The notes beneath the pieces are model-generated. The model was not told where the DNA came from and searched no databases. It worked only from the letters and a program-made list of their open reading frames with translations. 64,000 nt of DNA from Chromatiales bacterium (lineage in GTDB: Bacteria > Pseudomonadota > Gammaproteobacteria > Steroidobacterales > GCA-2729495): positions 62,001-126,000 of the forward strand of contig PBYE01000093.1 of assembly GCA_002729495.1 (NCBI GenBank), in the 5' to 3' direction. Position 1 is the first letter of the stretch. Each line of letters starts with the position of its first letter. The position numbers and the translations under genes are program-made. Shown piece after piece: positions 9,744-21,583 of the stretch.

Positions 9744-10628
9744 ATGACCTGGCTGCAACTCAAAACCAAACTTGGTCAAACCGATCCCGGGGCACTCGAA
9801 GCCGAGCTGGAAAAACTGGGCGCGGTTTCGATCGCACTGCATGATGCAGGCGATGAACCCCTCCTGGAACCGGCCCCCGGTGAAACTCCACTCTGGTCAA
9901 AAACACTCGTTAGCGCCCTGTTCCCGCCCGACGCAGAACCAAGGTTACTGTCCGCAGCACTCGGTGACCTCGTTGATACGTCCGAGCTACGCTATTCCAA
10001 TATTGAAGATGCCGATTGGCAGGCAAATTGGCAGCAGCGACTCACGGCCAGGCAATTCGGTGAAAGGCTCTGGGTGGTGCCGAACAACCATGAACACGCG
10101 CCGGCCGGCGCTGCCCTGGTCCGGCTGGAACCCGGGGTGGCGTTCGGGACGGGCGAGCATGCCACTACGGCACTCTGCCTGGAATGGCTGGATTCTGCCG
10201 TCAGGGACGGCGATCTGGCGCTGGATTATGGCTGTGGCTCCGGCTTGCTCGCTATCGCAGCGCTGGCGCTGGGTGCGCGGTTCGCGTGGGCAACAGATAT
10301 TGATACACAGGCACTGGACGCAACCCTTAACAATGCGAAGAATAACGGCTGCGACGATCGGCTGCGTGCCGTTCATCCCGATGTGGTGGATAATTCACAG
10401 CAGTTCGATTTACTGGTAGCCAATATTCTGAGCGGAACACTGGTAGAACTTGGCCCGACCATGGAAACACTGATGCGTCCCGGTGCACGCCTGGCGATAA
10501 CCGGGATTCTTGCGAACCAGGCTGACAATGTGGCCGCGGCCTGGGCGGGCTGGGCCAATATGCAGGTCACTAAACAGATCGGTAACTGGGTACTCTTGAC
10601 AGGCACGAAGACTGAGATTAGCAACTGA
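9744..10628 (+). CDS. prmA: Ribosomal protein L11 methyltransferase
   Basis: The 294-residue SAM-dependent enzyme trimethylates ribosomal protein L11. The start at 9744 (MTWLQLKTKLGQ) has AAGGAG six bases upstream; an ATG ten codons earlier lacks such a site. The substrate-recognition N-terminus is followed by LEPGVAFGTGEHATTALCLE, the SAM-binding LDYGCGSGLLAIAALALGA and DLLVANILSGTLVEL, all typical of PrmA. It overlaps the next gene by one base. Confidence 0.97.
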   Translation: MTWLQLKTKLGQTDPGALEAELEKLGAVSIALHDAGDEPLLEPAPGETPLWSKTLVSALFPPDAEPRLLSAALGDLVDTSELRYSNIEDADWQANWQQRLTARQFGERLWVVPNNHEHAPAGAALVRLEPGVAFGTGEHATTALCLEWLDSAVRDGDLALDYGCGSGLLAIAALALGARFAWATDIDTQALDATLNNAKNNGCDDRLRAVHPDVVDNSQQFDLLVANILSGTLVELGPTMETLMRPGARLAITGILANQADNVAAAWAGWANMQVTKQIGNWVLLTGTKTEISN

Positions 10629-12271
10629 TGTACACATGCTGCCCCGAATGTGAAACAACTTTCCGACTGAACGCGGAAGATTTACGCCGTGCGCACGGGC
10701 AGGTCCGTTGTGGCGAATGCGACCATGTATTTAATGCGATCGAGTTTCTGAGTGAAGAAAATACCGAAGTCGAAGTCGCCGAGGCAGAAGCAGTCATGGT
10801 CGATGCTAGTGACGATTCGGTTTTTGCGCTCGATACCGAGCCCGCAAATGACGCGCTTGCAGAAAATAAAGAAGATAACGATGAAGAACCGGATTATGAG
10901 CCTGACAAAGAGCCGGATATTGATGACACGGGCGCGGGGCTCCTGGTAACCGATCCGGATGACGATGAAAGCGACGCAACGAAGGCATGGAATGAACCGG
11001 CGGATGGCGAGTACGAGGAGGAAGATGCAGCTGCTGAGGATGAAGCGGACGCTGAGTATGCGCTCTACGACTATGGGGACGGGCTGACTTCTGACGAGGA
11101 AGCAGAATCAGAAGAGTTGGCACTGGTTGGCAAGGACGAGGATGAGGATGAGGATGAGGAAGAAGAGGACGACGAGGTAGAGCGCGAGTACAACCGCGAC
11201 TCCGGGGAGGTGGAAGAAACCGGTTTTGAGATCGGTGGTTATGAAGAAACGCCTGAAGAGGACGATCCTGAAGAGGATGAGATGGCCGAGCCCGAAGCTG
11301 ATGAAAGCATGGAGCTATCGGCAGACGAGGACGACGATGAGGATTTCGATGACACCGTCTGGGAACGCATTCCGGGAGTAGGCTCGGCCACGTACTACAC
11401 CGAAGATGAAGACGATGAGCCCGAATCCGAACAGGAAGCGGACAATTCTTTCGAGAACGAGGATGAAGCTGTCAGCGCACTCGGCGATGACGATGAACCC
11501 GGAGATGAAGCAGACGAAGATGACGCGGAACCCGCCGATCCGGATGAATCTTCAGGGGAGCAGGACTGGGAGGAGACCACCACCGGCAGCTGGTCAAGCG
11601 AGGTACTGACGCCGGGAGGCGTTACTGCCGGCGAGGTATTTTCGGGTGAAGCCACCGAAGAAATCGTGTTGGAGACAGTCGAGCTAAACAAGGTGCTCGA
11701 GGATTACGAGACAACGCCGCCATGGCAGCCCGAAAGTGTTGAAGTGCAGCCGGAACAAAACAAACCCTCACGCACCGCTCTGTGGTTCCTGACAGGTGTG
11801 TTGTTGTTTTTCGGCTTCAGTACCCAACTTGCGCATTACAACCGTGACAAACTGGCCGCGCACTCATCATTCGGCGGTACGGTGCGCTCTGTTTACAAAT
11901 CCCTGGGGTCGGGCCTTTATCCCGACTGGTCCGTCAGCAACTATGAAATACGCGGATCCGAAGCCGTGGCCGGAGAGTCCGGCACCGATGTGCTGGATAT
12001 ACGCACTCAAATCGCCGCGATCAGCGATGACGTGACCGGGTTGCCCCAGCTGCGCGTAGTGCTAAGGGATCGCTGGTCCAACCCGGTGGCTGCCCGGCAT
12101 TTCAGTCCCGAAGAATACATGGACGGCGGTGAATTGCCGGCCGACCGCTTGCTGAGGCCCAACGAAACGATCAGTGCGCATGTAAGTATCGTTGATCCGG
12201 GCGCCGACGCGCAGGGGTTTGAACTCGAACTCTGTTTGCCACGACGCCACACCGGGCTTGACTGCAAGTGA
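10628..12271 (+). CDS. Zinc-ribbon and DUF3426 membrane protein with a long acidic linker
   Basis: The 547-residue product opens with a zinc ribbon (CCPECETTFRL, then VRCGECDHVFNA; MJ0042 type). One transmembrane segment (LWFLTGVLLFFGFST, near residue 385) precedes a C-terminal domain typical of DUF3426 proteins (DIRTQIAAISDDVTGLPQLRVVLRD). These are usually 200-400 residues and sit between prmA and dusB, as here. Unusual is the linker of about residues 40-340, which is dominated by Asp and Glu, with runs such as EDEDEDEEEEDDEVE. Function unknown. It overlaps prmA by one base and dusB by four. Confidence 0.85.
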   Translation: MYTCCPECETTFRLNAEDLRRAHGQVRCGECDHVFNAIEFLSEENTEVEVAEAEAVMVDASDDSVFALDTEPANDALAENKEDNDEEPDYEPDKEPDIDDTGAGLLVTDPDDDESDATKAWNEPADGEYEEEDAAAEDEADAEYALYDYGDGLTSDEEAESEELALVGKDEDEDEDEEEEDDEVEREYNRDSGEVEETGFEIGGYEETPEEDDPEEDEMAEPEADESMELSADEDDDEDFDDTVWERIPGVGSATYYTEDEDDEPESEQEADNSFENEDEAVSALGDDDEPGDEADEDDAEPADPDESSGEQDWEETTTGSWSSEVLTPGGVTAGEVFSGEATEEIVLETVELNKVLEDYETTPPWQPESVEVQPEQNKPSRTALWFLTGVLLFFGFSTQLAHYNRDKLAAHSSFGGTVRSVYKSLGSGLYPDWSVSNYEIRGSEAVAGESGTDVLDIRTQIAAISDDVTGLPQLRVVLRDRWSNPVAARHFSPEEYMDGGELPADRLLRPNETISAHVSIVDPGADAQGFELELCLPRRHTGLDCK

Positions 12272-13356
12272 CAGACCGGGCAATACAAATCGGTTCGCAT
12301 TCTGTTCGCGGACGCAGCTTACTGGCCCCCATGGCAGGCTTAAGCGACCAGGTCTTTCGCAATATCTGCCGGGGCTTCGGCGCCGCGCTGGCAGTTTCCG
12401 AAATGAGCACGGCGGATACCCGTCTCTGGCAATCCCAGAAAAGCGAGAGCCGGCTTAATCTTGCCGGCGACCGGGGACTGAAAGTACTGCAGATTGCGGG
12501 CAGCGAACCGGATCTCATGGCCAGGGCCGCGGCGGCGGCTCCTTCCCTTGGTGCCGATATTGTGGATATCAATATGGGTTGCCCCGTGAAGAAAGTCTGC
12601 AGGAAACTCGCTGGTTCGGCACTGCTTAGAGACGAATCATTGGTTGCCCGTATTCTGGATGCCGTAGCAAGTGCCAGTAAACTGCCGGTCACTTTGAAAA
12701 TGCGCACAGGCTGGGATACTGACAACCGTAACGGTGTACGCATTGCAAGAATTGCGGAGGACGCAGGCATCCAGGCGCTGGCCGTGCATGGCCGGACACG
12801 CGCATGTCGTTTCGAAGGGTGTGCCGAATACGACACCATACGAGCTATTAAAGCATCCGTATCTATCCCGGTGTTTGCCAACGGTGATATAGACTCAGTC
12901 GAGAAAGCTGCCGAGGTGCTCGAGTACACCGGCGCGGATGCGGTCATGATCGGACGCGGTGCGCTTGGCCGCCCCTGGATTTTTTCGGAGATCAACCGCT
13001 TTTTTGATAATCCGGCGACAGGTGGACGAAATACTTCTGCACATATCTCAAATGAGTCACGACGTGATATTATCCTCTGCCACTTGAACGACCTCTACAG
13101 TCTCTACGGAAAAGAAAGAGGCGTTCGCGTGGGGAGGCAGCATCTGACGTGGTACTGCAAGCACCTAGAAGGCGCCCGAAAATTCCGCGACACGATAGTC
13201 CGGGTTCAAAGCGCAAAAGATCAGTTGCAATTAACCGCAGATTTTTTAGATCGGCGTCAGGATTCCAAGTGGATTCCAGACGAAAAGACGTCCGTCCGGA
13301 TTAAACAGAGTGCCCAAGAAAAAACCACCAACATCTGGAAAGAAACCCGGCCTTAA
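12268..13356 (+). CDS. dusB: tRNA-dihydrouridine synthase B
   Basis: The 362-residue FMN-dependent enzyme reduces uridine to dihydrouridine in the tRNA D-loop. The GTG start at 12268 overlaps the preceding stop. Motifs are LLAPMAGLSDQVFRNIC, NMGCPVKKVCRKLAGSALLR (catalytic Cys), KMRTGWDTDNRNG, LAVHGRTRACRFEG and MIGRGALGRPWIF. The C-terminal tail (past about residue 335) runs 47 bases into fis. dusB-fis is a classic operon in gammaproteobacteria. Confidence 0.96.
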   Translation: MTDRAIQIGSHSVRGRSLLAPMAGLSDQVFRNICRGFGAALAVSEMSTADTRLWQSQKSESRLNLAGDRGLKVLQIAGSEPDLMARAAAAAPSLGADIVDINMGCPVKKVCRKLAGSALLRDESLVARILDAVASASKLPVTLKMRTGWDTDNRNGVRIARIAEDAGIQALAVHGRTRACRFEGCAEYDTIRAIKASVSIPVFANGDIDSVEKAAEVLEYTGADAVMIGRGALGRPWIFSEINRFFDNPATGGRNTSAHISNESRRDIILCHLNDLYSLYGKERGVRVGRQHLTWYCKHLEGARKFRDTIVRVQSAKDQLQLTADFLDRRQDSKWIPDEKTSVRIKQSAQEKTTNIWKETRP

Positions 13357-13615
13357 CGGTTCCGGCAAACAGGTACAAAGCCGCAACCGGCTTTTGAAAA
13401 ACTTTACTGAAGATGCGCTGGGGTCCTATTTCTGCAATCTTAATGGCCATAAGCCTGCGGATATGTATAAACTAGTACTTGGTGAAGTCGAGCCGCCCCT
13501 GTTCAGGACGGTTATGGATTATACTAAAGGAAATCAAACACTTGCGGCAGAAATACTCGGTATCAACCGGGCGACACTGCGCAAGAAACTGAAGCAGTAC
13601 CAGTTGCACAACTAG
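13310..13615 (+). CDS. fis: DNA-binding protein Fis
   Basis: The 101-residue nucleoid protein bends DNA and activates rRNA and other growth-rate-controlled promoters. The C-terminal half (PPLFRTVMDYTKGNQTLAAE, then ILGINRATLRKKLKQY) is the conserved Fis dimerisation and helix-turn-helix region. The start is a GTG at 13310 inside the end of dusB; the Lys/Pro-rich first 20 residues are poorly conserved, so the real start could be later. Confidence 0.95.
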   Translation: MPKKKPPTSGKKPGLNGSGKQVQSRNRLLKNFTEDALGSYFCNLNGHKPADMYKLVLGEVEPPLFRTVMDYTKGNQTLAAEILGINRATLRKKLKQYQLHN

Positions 13616-13669
13616 GCGCCCGGTGCATCGTTCGACGGCATCAAAGGCACCGCGTCTGTCTGGCCTCAC

Positions 13670-15229
<1,560 letters not shown>

Positions 15230-15238
15230 TGAACTTAT

Positions 15239-15440
15239 TGTAGGAGCGGCTGTAGGCATGAACTGCAGATCTCGAAAAAGTGCTGTAGGAGCGCCTTTAG
15301 GCGCGAACCCGCCAAAATTAGAACATGGTGCAAATACAGCAAATGTTTATACGAGTTTCGGGCAGAATATCGGACAAACTTTCCACTTCTTACAATTTTG
15401 ATGCAACAGTAGGTTCGCGGTTAAAGCCGACTCCTACAAC
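15239..15440. repeat. REPIN-like cluster of REP elements between purH and purD
   Basis: Three REP copies are present: a degenerate one at 15239-15263, a clean one at 15284-15309 (TGTAGGAGCGCCTTTAGGCG then CGAACC) and an inverted copy at 15412-15439 (GGTTCGCGGTTAAAGCCGAC then TCCTACA). The head TGTAGGAGC plus an imperfect short palindrome is the pattern spread by REP-associated tyrosine transposases. The facing arrangement is that of a REPIN. The element fills most of the 229-base gap. Confidence 0.8.
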
Positions 15441-15458
15441 AATAAGACAGATTATCCG

Positions 15459-16742
15459 ATGAAGATTTTGGTTGTCGGCAGCGGCGGACGCGAGCACGCA
15501 CTGGCGTGGTCTCTCGCACGTGCAGCGCGGGTGGACGAAGTCATCGTCGCGCCCGGCAACGCCGGTACCGCTGCTGAGCCAAAGGTGCGCAATGAGAACG
15601 TCGGCGCTGAAGACATTAACGGCCTTCTGCGGCTCGCGCAGGACGAGAATGTTGACCTGACTGTTATCGGTCCTGAGGCCCCGCTGGTAGCCGGCATTGT
15701 CGATCGCTTCGTTGATACCGGACTGCGCTGCTTCGGCCCGACAGCTGCGGGCGCAAGGCTCGAGGGCTCCAAAGCCTATACCAAGGATTTTCTCGACCGT
15801 TACAACATCCCCACCGCTGCGTACGAAAACTTTTCCGATATCGATGCAGCGCTTGCACATGTGGAAAGCTGTGCGCTGCCGACGGTCGTTAAAGCCGATG
15901 GCCTGGCGGCCGGCAAGGGCGTGATCCTTGCGCACACGCGCGAAGAAGCCATTGCTGCCATAAACCTGGTGATGGGCGACAAGGCCTTTGGCGATGCCGG
16001 CAATGTGTGCGTGATCGAGGATTTTCTCAAAGGCGAGGAAGCCAGCTTCATGGCGCTCGTAGATGGTGAACACATCCTGCCGCTCGCAACCTCGCAGGAT
16101 CACAAGGCTCGTGACGAAGACGACAAGGGCCCGAACACCGGCGGCATGGGTGCCTATTCACCAGCGCCGGTAATTGACAACGCGATGGCCGGGAAAGTTA
16201 TGGCTGAGGTCATGCGCCCGACCATCGAAGGCCTGCAGCAGGACGGCGAAAAATACACCGGCTTCCTGTATGCGGGACTCATGATCGGTGCCGACGGCGT
16301 GCCACGCGTGCTTGAGTTCAACTGCCGCATGGGCGATCCGGAGACCCAGCCCATACTGTTCCGGCTGCAATCCGATCTCGTCGATTTGATAGAAGCAGCA
16401 CTCGACGGCCGGCTGAATTCAGTTGAAGCCGAATGGGACCCCCGCCCGTCGCTGGGTGTGGTGCTCGCAGCCGGCGGTTACCCGGAGAGCTACGACAAGG
16501 GTAATGTCATCACCGGCCTGGACGCCGATGGCCCTGCGGATCTAAAAATTTTCCATGCAGGTACGAAAGAGCGAGACAACAATGTCGTAACCAGTGGCGG
16601 CCGCGTACTTTGCTGCGTGGCGCTCGGCGATGACATCACCGACGCCCAGGCCAAGGCCTATGGTCTGGTCGACCAGATCAGCTGGGACAACATGTATTGC
16701 CGAAGGGACATCGGTTACCGGGCCGTGGCCAGAGAACGCTAG
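15459..16742 (+). CDS. purD: Phosphoribosylamine-glycine ligase (GAR synthetase)
   Basis: The 427-residue ATP-grasp enzyme joins glycine to phosphoribosylamine in purine synthesis. It starts MKILVVGSGGREHALAWSLA. Other signatures are VIGPEAPLVAGIVDRF, VKADGLAAGKGVILA, EDFLKGEEASFMALVDG, the PurD signature near KARDEDDKGPNTGGMGAYSP, and LEFNCRMGDPETQPIL. It lies close downstream of purH, with which it is commonly paired. A GNAT gene overlaps or abuts its end. Confidence 0.98.
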   Translation: MKILVVGSGGREHALAWSLARAARVDEVIVAPGNAGTAAEPKVRNENVGAEDINGLLRLAQDENVDLTVIGPEAPLVAGIVDRFVDTGLRCFGPTAAGARLEGSKAYTKDFLDRYNIPTAAYENFSDIDAALAHVESCALPTVVKADGLAAGKGVILAHTREEAIAAINLVMGDKAFGDAGNVCVIEDFLKGEEASFMALVDGEHILPLATSQDHKARDEDDKGPNTGGMGAYSPAPVIDNAMAGKVMAEVMRPTIEGLQQDGEKYTGFLYAGLMIGADGVPRVLEFNCRMGDPETQPILFRLQSDLVDLIEAALDGRLNSVEAEWDPRPSLGVVLAAGGYPESYDKGNVITGLDADGPADLKIFHAGTKERDNNVVTSGGRVLCCVALGDDITDAQAKAYGLVDQISWDNMYCRRDIGYRAVARER

Positions 16743-17259
16743 GATAAGATCTCGGATTCGTACGGCAATAAATGCCGACGTTCCAGCCATTACCGAGATC
16801 TACAACCAGGCGATTGCGCTCGGCAATGCCACGGCTGATACCTCACCCGTCACGGTAGAGAGCAGGCGAGACTGGCTTGCCAGGCATCCTCCGGAGACAC
16901 ACCCGGTCTATATCGCAGAATATGACGGCAAGCTGGCTGGCTGGTGCAGCATCAGCCCCTATCGACCCGGACGCATGGCCCTGAGGCATACAGCTGAGAT
17001 CAGTTACTACGTGCACGAAGATTATCGCGGTAAGGGCGCCGGCTCGGCACTGGTCGAACATGCTATTGGCGCGTGCTCCGCGATCGGATTAAAAACTCTC
17101 TTCGCGATCCTGCTGGACAACAACCCGCGCAGCGTCGCATTACTGAAAAAATTAGGTTTTCAGCAGTGGGGCCACATGCCCGACGTCGCGGACTTCAGCG
17201 GTACCGAGGTGGGGCACCTCTACTACGGCCTAAGACTTCCTGCGCCGAATAAAACCTAA
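16660..17259 (+). CDS. GNAT N-acetyltransferase of the phosphinothricin acetyltransferase family
   Basis: The conserved domain begins at about 16756 (IRTAINADVPAITEIYNQAI) and continues with the acetyl-CoA loop HEDYRGKGAGSALVEHAI and the motif LDNNPRSVALLKKLGFQQWG. This is the Pat/YncA branch, which acetylates amino-acid-like amines such as methionine derivatives or phosphinothricin. The start is uncertain: the nearest in-frame ATG (16660) lies 83 bases inside purD, while the domain itself begins at an ATT codon with GGATAAG upstream. Confidence 0.85.
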   Translation: MVWSTRSAGTTCIAEGTSVTGPWPENARIRSRIRTAINADVPAITEIYNQAIALGNATADTSPVTVESRRDWLARHPPETHPVYIAEYDGKLAGWCSISPYRPGRMALRHTAEISYYVHEDYRGKGAGSALVEHAIGACSAIGLKTLFAILLDNNPRSVALLKKLGFQQWGHMPDVADFSGTEVGHLYYGLRLPAPNKT

Positions 17260-17797
17260 CCCGACCAGCCCCGAACCAAACAGCCAGACAGCCGCCGGGA
17301 TCGCCACCGCGGCGCCAACGACGATGTTGTCGACTTCACCCCACAGGATCAGCGAACCCGTCGGCGGCGCTGATGTCCAGGCAGAAATAGAAACGACGTT
17401 CAGCCAGTCACCTGCGCCAAAATCAGTTACCGTGCCAAAAATGGTGTCCCCAGCCGCCGTCTCACCCTCGATGAAAGAGAACCCCGACAGGTCCATATCA
17501 TAAATCGCGAACGCCTGATTATCCTGACGCGAGACACTAATGCGTATTTCGGTTCCGCTGAAAGGCTCTTCCGCGCCACTTATTTCGAACGCCTGTCCCG
17601 TGATAATTGCACCATTGACGCACGAAGGAGGCCCGAACTGGCACCCGAAACCCGGCGTACCGAAACCGCTGACCTCAAAATCTCCACTCAGAACCGGCCC
17701 GGTATCACCAACGGTGAACTCTTCAAAATCGATGGTATAGGCACCGACCTGAATCGACCAGGCGAGAAATAGTGTGAGAGCGATTATTCTTTGTCAT
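17230..17797 (-). pseudogene. Secreted PEP-CTERM/VPLPA-like sorting-signal protein, start out of frame
   Basis: The open frame reads 188 codons from 17793 to 17230 without a stop. It begins QRIIALTLFLAWSIQVGAYT, a typical signal peptide, and ends with IPAAVWLFGSGLVGLGF and IRRRKS. That end is a PEP-CTERM-like sorting signal (Pro motif, hydrophobic span, basic tail) of the VPLPA type recognised by exosortases. The middle part is Gly/Thr/Phe-rich and extracellular in character. The only well-placed ATG (17795-17797, GGAGG upstream) is one base out of frame because of the A at 17794; without it the protein would start MQRIIALTLFLAW. The first in-frame ATG (17496) would leave only 88 residues and no signal peptide. 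A frameshift mutation, a sequence error or a non-standard start are all possible. Confidence 0.65.
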
Positions 17798-17929
17798 TAG
17801 TGCGCCTCCCCAAGCGCTCCGAAAACCCTACGCGGCGGGGCTTTGAGGGTCAAATAGGTTATGTCACTAATACCAATAGCCTGCCACAGCCCGCCATAAG
17901 CCACTGATATTTTTGGTATTGGCAAGTGG

Positions 17930-18090
17930 CTGTAGGAGTCGGCTTTAGTCGCGAACCAGCCGTAAATGAAACGCAGTGCCTATTGCGGCGGCTGTTGATG
18001 CGAGTGCGGCACTACCACATTGGATGGGCTTTCCGCTTCGGAAGATACTTGACGGGCCGGTGGGTTCGCGGCTAAAGCCGACTCCTACAG
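17930..18090. repeat. REPIN: inverted pair of REP elements
   Basis: A forward copy at 17930-17957 (CTGTAGGAGTCGGCTTTAGT then CGCGAACC) faces an inverted copy at 18062-18090 (GGGTTCGCGGCTAAAGCCGA then CTCCTACAG), 104 bases apart. A partial extra tail (CACTCCTACA) follows at 18092-18101. It lies in the 456-base gap between the PEP-CTERM-type gene and rho, which holds no gene. Confidence 0.85.
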
Positions 18091-18131
18091 CCACTCCTAC
18101 AAAGAATGCCGCCGTGCGCCCAACAAGATTA

Positions 18132-18253
18132 CTAGGAGCGTTGCGAGCGAAGGCAGAGCGAGGCGCGCAATGGCGAAAGGAGGGAGTTTACAAACCAGTA
18201 AATGACCGAACTTGAGCCATTGCGCAACAAAGCTATGGTAAGCGCAGCAGCTC

Positions 18254-18257
<4 letters not shown>
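18132..18257. repeat. 126-base palindromic element overlapping the rho stop codon
   Basis: The ends are inverted: CTAGGAGC (18132-18139) and GCTCCTAG (18250-18257). Inside is a second perfect pair, GCGCAATGGC (18165-18174) and GCCATTGCGC (18216-18225), and a smaller GTTTAC/GTAAAT pair between. The sequence differs from the REP elements except for the shared TAGGAGC end. The rho stop codon (18254-18256 on the minus strand) lies in the right terminal arm. Could be a small non-autonomous mobile element, or serve as the rho terminator; no T-tract was seen. Confidence 0.6.
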
Positions 18258-19689
<1,432 letters not shown>

Positions 19690-19693
<4 letters not shown>

Positions 19694-20010
19694 AAGTTTG
19701 TTTCCAGAAAATTTTTGAGCTGCTGCTTCGATACAGCGCCTACCTGCTGGGCCTCAACCACACCATTTTTGAACAGGATCAGCGTAGGAATGCTACGAAT
19801 CCCGAATTGCTGTGGGGCCTTTGGGTTGGCATCTACATCAAGCTTGGCAATTTGCAGGCGATCCTGGTACTCGCCTTCAAGCTCTTCAAGTATGGGAGCG
19901 ATCGCCTTGCACGGACCGCACCATTCTGCCCAGAAATCCAGCAGCACAGGCTTATCTGACTGCAAGACTTCCGTGTCGAAACTATCGTCACTGATATGAA
20001 CTAAGCTCAT
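19690..20010 (-). CDS. trxA: Thioredoxin 1
   Basis: The 106-residue cytosolic disulfide reductase has the active site [15 protein letters not shown] (C31/C34), the cis-proline region [12 protein letters not shown] and the normal thioredoxin length. trxA-rho on one strand with rhlB divergent is the E. coli gene order. It feeds electrons to DsbD and other reductases (known for the family). Confidence 0.98.
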
Positions 20011-20288
20011 AATCCTATCTGTATATATTGATTAAATATCGCTGAAACAGTAAAAAGGGTCGCCGCCTCGATTGGGCCGTGGTCTTCTAACTTCTCCCCG
20101 AGCCCGATCCAGGATATAGCTGGACCTCAAGGCACGCACGCAGGGCGCTTGGTTAGCATCCTCTAGCCTGATCTGAATTGCTGGTGGAGGTCGGCGGGCG
20201 CAGCTATTGCCGCTGGAATTAAAGCTATTTTGAACCTGTATCACGCAATAATGCAAGTGTTTGTAAACGATTATGACTATGAAAAATT

Positions 20289-21563
20289 ATGTCTGAAACT
20301 GAAGAAACACGCTTCGATGCGCTGAATCTGCCTGCCAAACTGCAGGCAGGGGTTAACTCAGCCGGTTTCGAAGTATGTACACCCATCCAAGCCCAGACAC
20401 TGCCGAGAGCGCTGAAAGGCCACGATGTTGCGGGCCAGGCGCAGACGGGCACCGGCAAAACCGCGGCCTTTTTGCTGGCTACGCTGAATCATCTGCTCGC
20501 CAATGCGGATGGCAACGATGACTGCCGTCAGCATCCGCGGGCGATCATTCTCGCCCCAACCCGTGAACTCGCCATCCAGATCAATGAAGATGCCAAGGTG
20601 CTCGGTAGCGGCACCAAATTCCGCTTCCAGGTTGTATTTGGCGGTGCCGACTATGAGAAGCAGCGGCGGCGACTCGAAGAAGGAGTAGATGTGCTGATCG
20701 GCACACCCGGTCGGTTTATCGATTACTTCAAACAGAACATTTTTAACCTTAAGAACGTCGAGGTCGTGGTACTCGATGAAGCAGATCGCATGTTCGACCT
20801 GGGATTCATCAAGGACATTCGCTATGTGCTGCGGCGCTTACCGCCGGCTGACAAACGACTCAACCTGCTGTTCTCGGCAACGTTAAGCCAGAAAGTGCTC
20901 GAGCTCGCGTTTGAGCACATGAATGACCCGGAGTCGGTACGCATAGACCCCGACAAGATGACGGTCGACCTGGTCACACAGGCGGTCTATTTCCCGAGTA
21001 ACAGGGAGAAAATCCCCCTGCTCATCGGACTGCTGCGCAGCATGAATGCGCACCGCACCATGGTGTTCGTAAACACCAAGCGCGAAGCCGAAAAACTGGA
21101 GCGCTTCCTGTGTCACAACGATATTGACGCCAAGGCGATTTCGGGTGATGTACCGCAAAACAAGCGTATCCGCATGTTAAAGGCCTTCCAGAGCGGTGAA
21201 TTACCCGTATTGGTAGCAACGGACGTAGCGTCGCGCGGCCTGCACATACCGGATGTCAGTCACGTAATCAACTACGACGTACCCCAGGATCCCGAGGACT
21301 ATGTGCATCGCATCGGCCGCACCGCACGTGCCGGCGCAACCGGTGACTCGATCACATTTGCATGTGAAAGCTTTGCGATGGGGCTGCCGGATGTCGAAAA
21401 ATATATCGGTCATTCGATTCCGGTAAAGTCACTGGAACCGGAACTTCTGGTCAAGATCAGGATCCCGCCGGCGCCTCCCCGCAAGCCAGGGCGCGGTGGC
21501 CGCCCGGGCAATCGCTCTGGCGGCAACAGTCAGAAACAGGGCGGCAGGCGCAGGCACCGCTAA
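20289..21563 (+). CDS. rhlB: DEAD-box ATP-dependent RNA helicase RhlB
   Basis: The 424-residue helicase assists RNA decay in the degradosome. All family motifs are present in order: Q motif (CTPIQAQTLPRAL), AQTGTGKTAAF, APTRELAIQI, TPGRFIDY, VVLDEADRMFDLGF, LLFSATLS, MVFVNTKREAEKLERF, VLVATDVASRGLHIPDV and HRIGRTARAG. The C-terminal tail is basic and Gly-rich (GRGGRPGNRSGGNSQKQGG), an RNA-binding or RNase E-binding end. Position opposite trxA-rho supports rhlB over other DEAD-box members. The 278-base gap to trxA must hold both promoters; none stood out. Confidence 0.95.
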   Translation: MSETEETRFDALNLPAKLQAGVNSAGFEVCTPIQAQTLPRALKGHDVAGQAQTGTGKTAAFLLATLNHLLANADGNDDCRQHPRAIILAPTRELAIQINEDAKVLGSGTKFRFQVVFGGADYEKQRRRLEEGVDVLIGTPGRFIDYFKQNIFNLKNVEVVVLDEADRMFDLGFIKDIRYVLRRLPPADKRLNLLFSATLSQKVLELAFEHMNDPESVRIDPDKMTVDLVTQAVYFPSNREKIPLLIGLLRSMNAHRTMVFVNTKREAEKLERFLCHNDIDAKAISGDVPQNKRIRMLKAFQSGELPVLVATDVASRGLHIPDVSHVINYDVPQDPEDYVHRIGRTARAGATGDSITFACESFAMGLPDVEKYIGHSIPVKSLEPELLVKIRIPPAPPRKPGRGGRPGNRSGGNSQKQGGRRRHR

Positions 21564-21583
21564 GCACTCGTGGGAATGTCTTC

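Noticed and set aside
20032-20256. A 74-codon minus-strand frame in the trxA-rhlB gap
   Set aside because: Lies in the divergent promoter region; composition and lack of a ribosome site argue against a gene.
20279-20296. ATGAAAAATTATGTCTGA just before rhlB as a five-codon leader peptide
   Set aside because: Too short and without supporting attenuator structure; likely chance overlap with the rhlB start.
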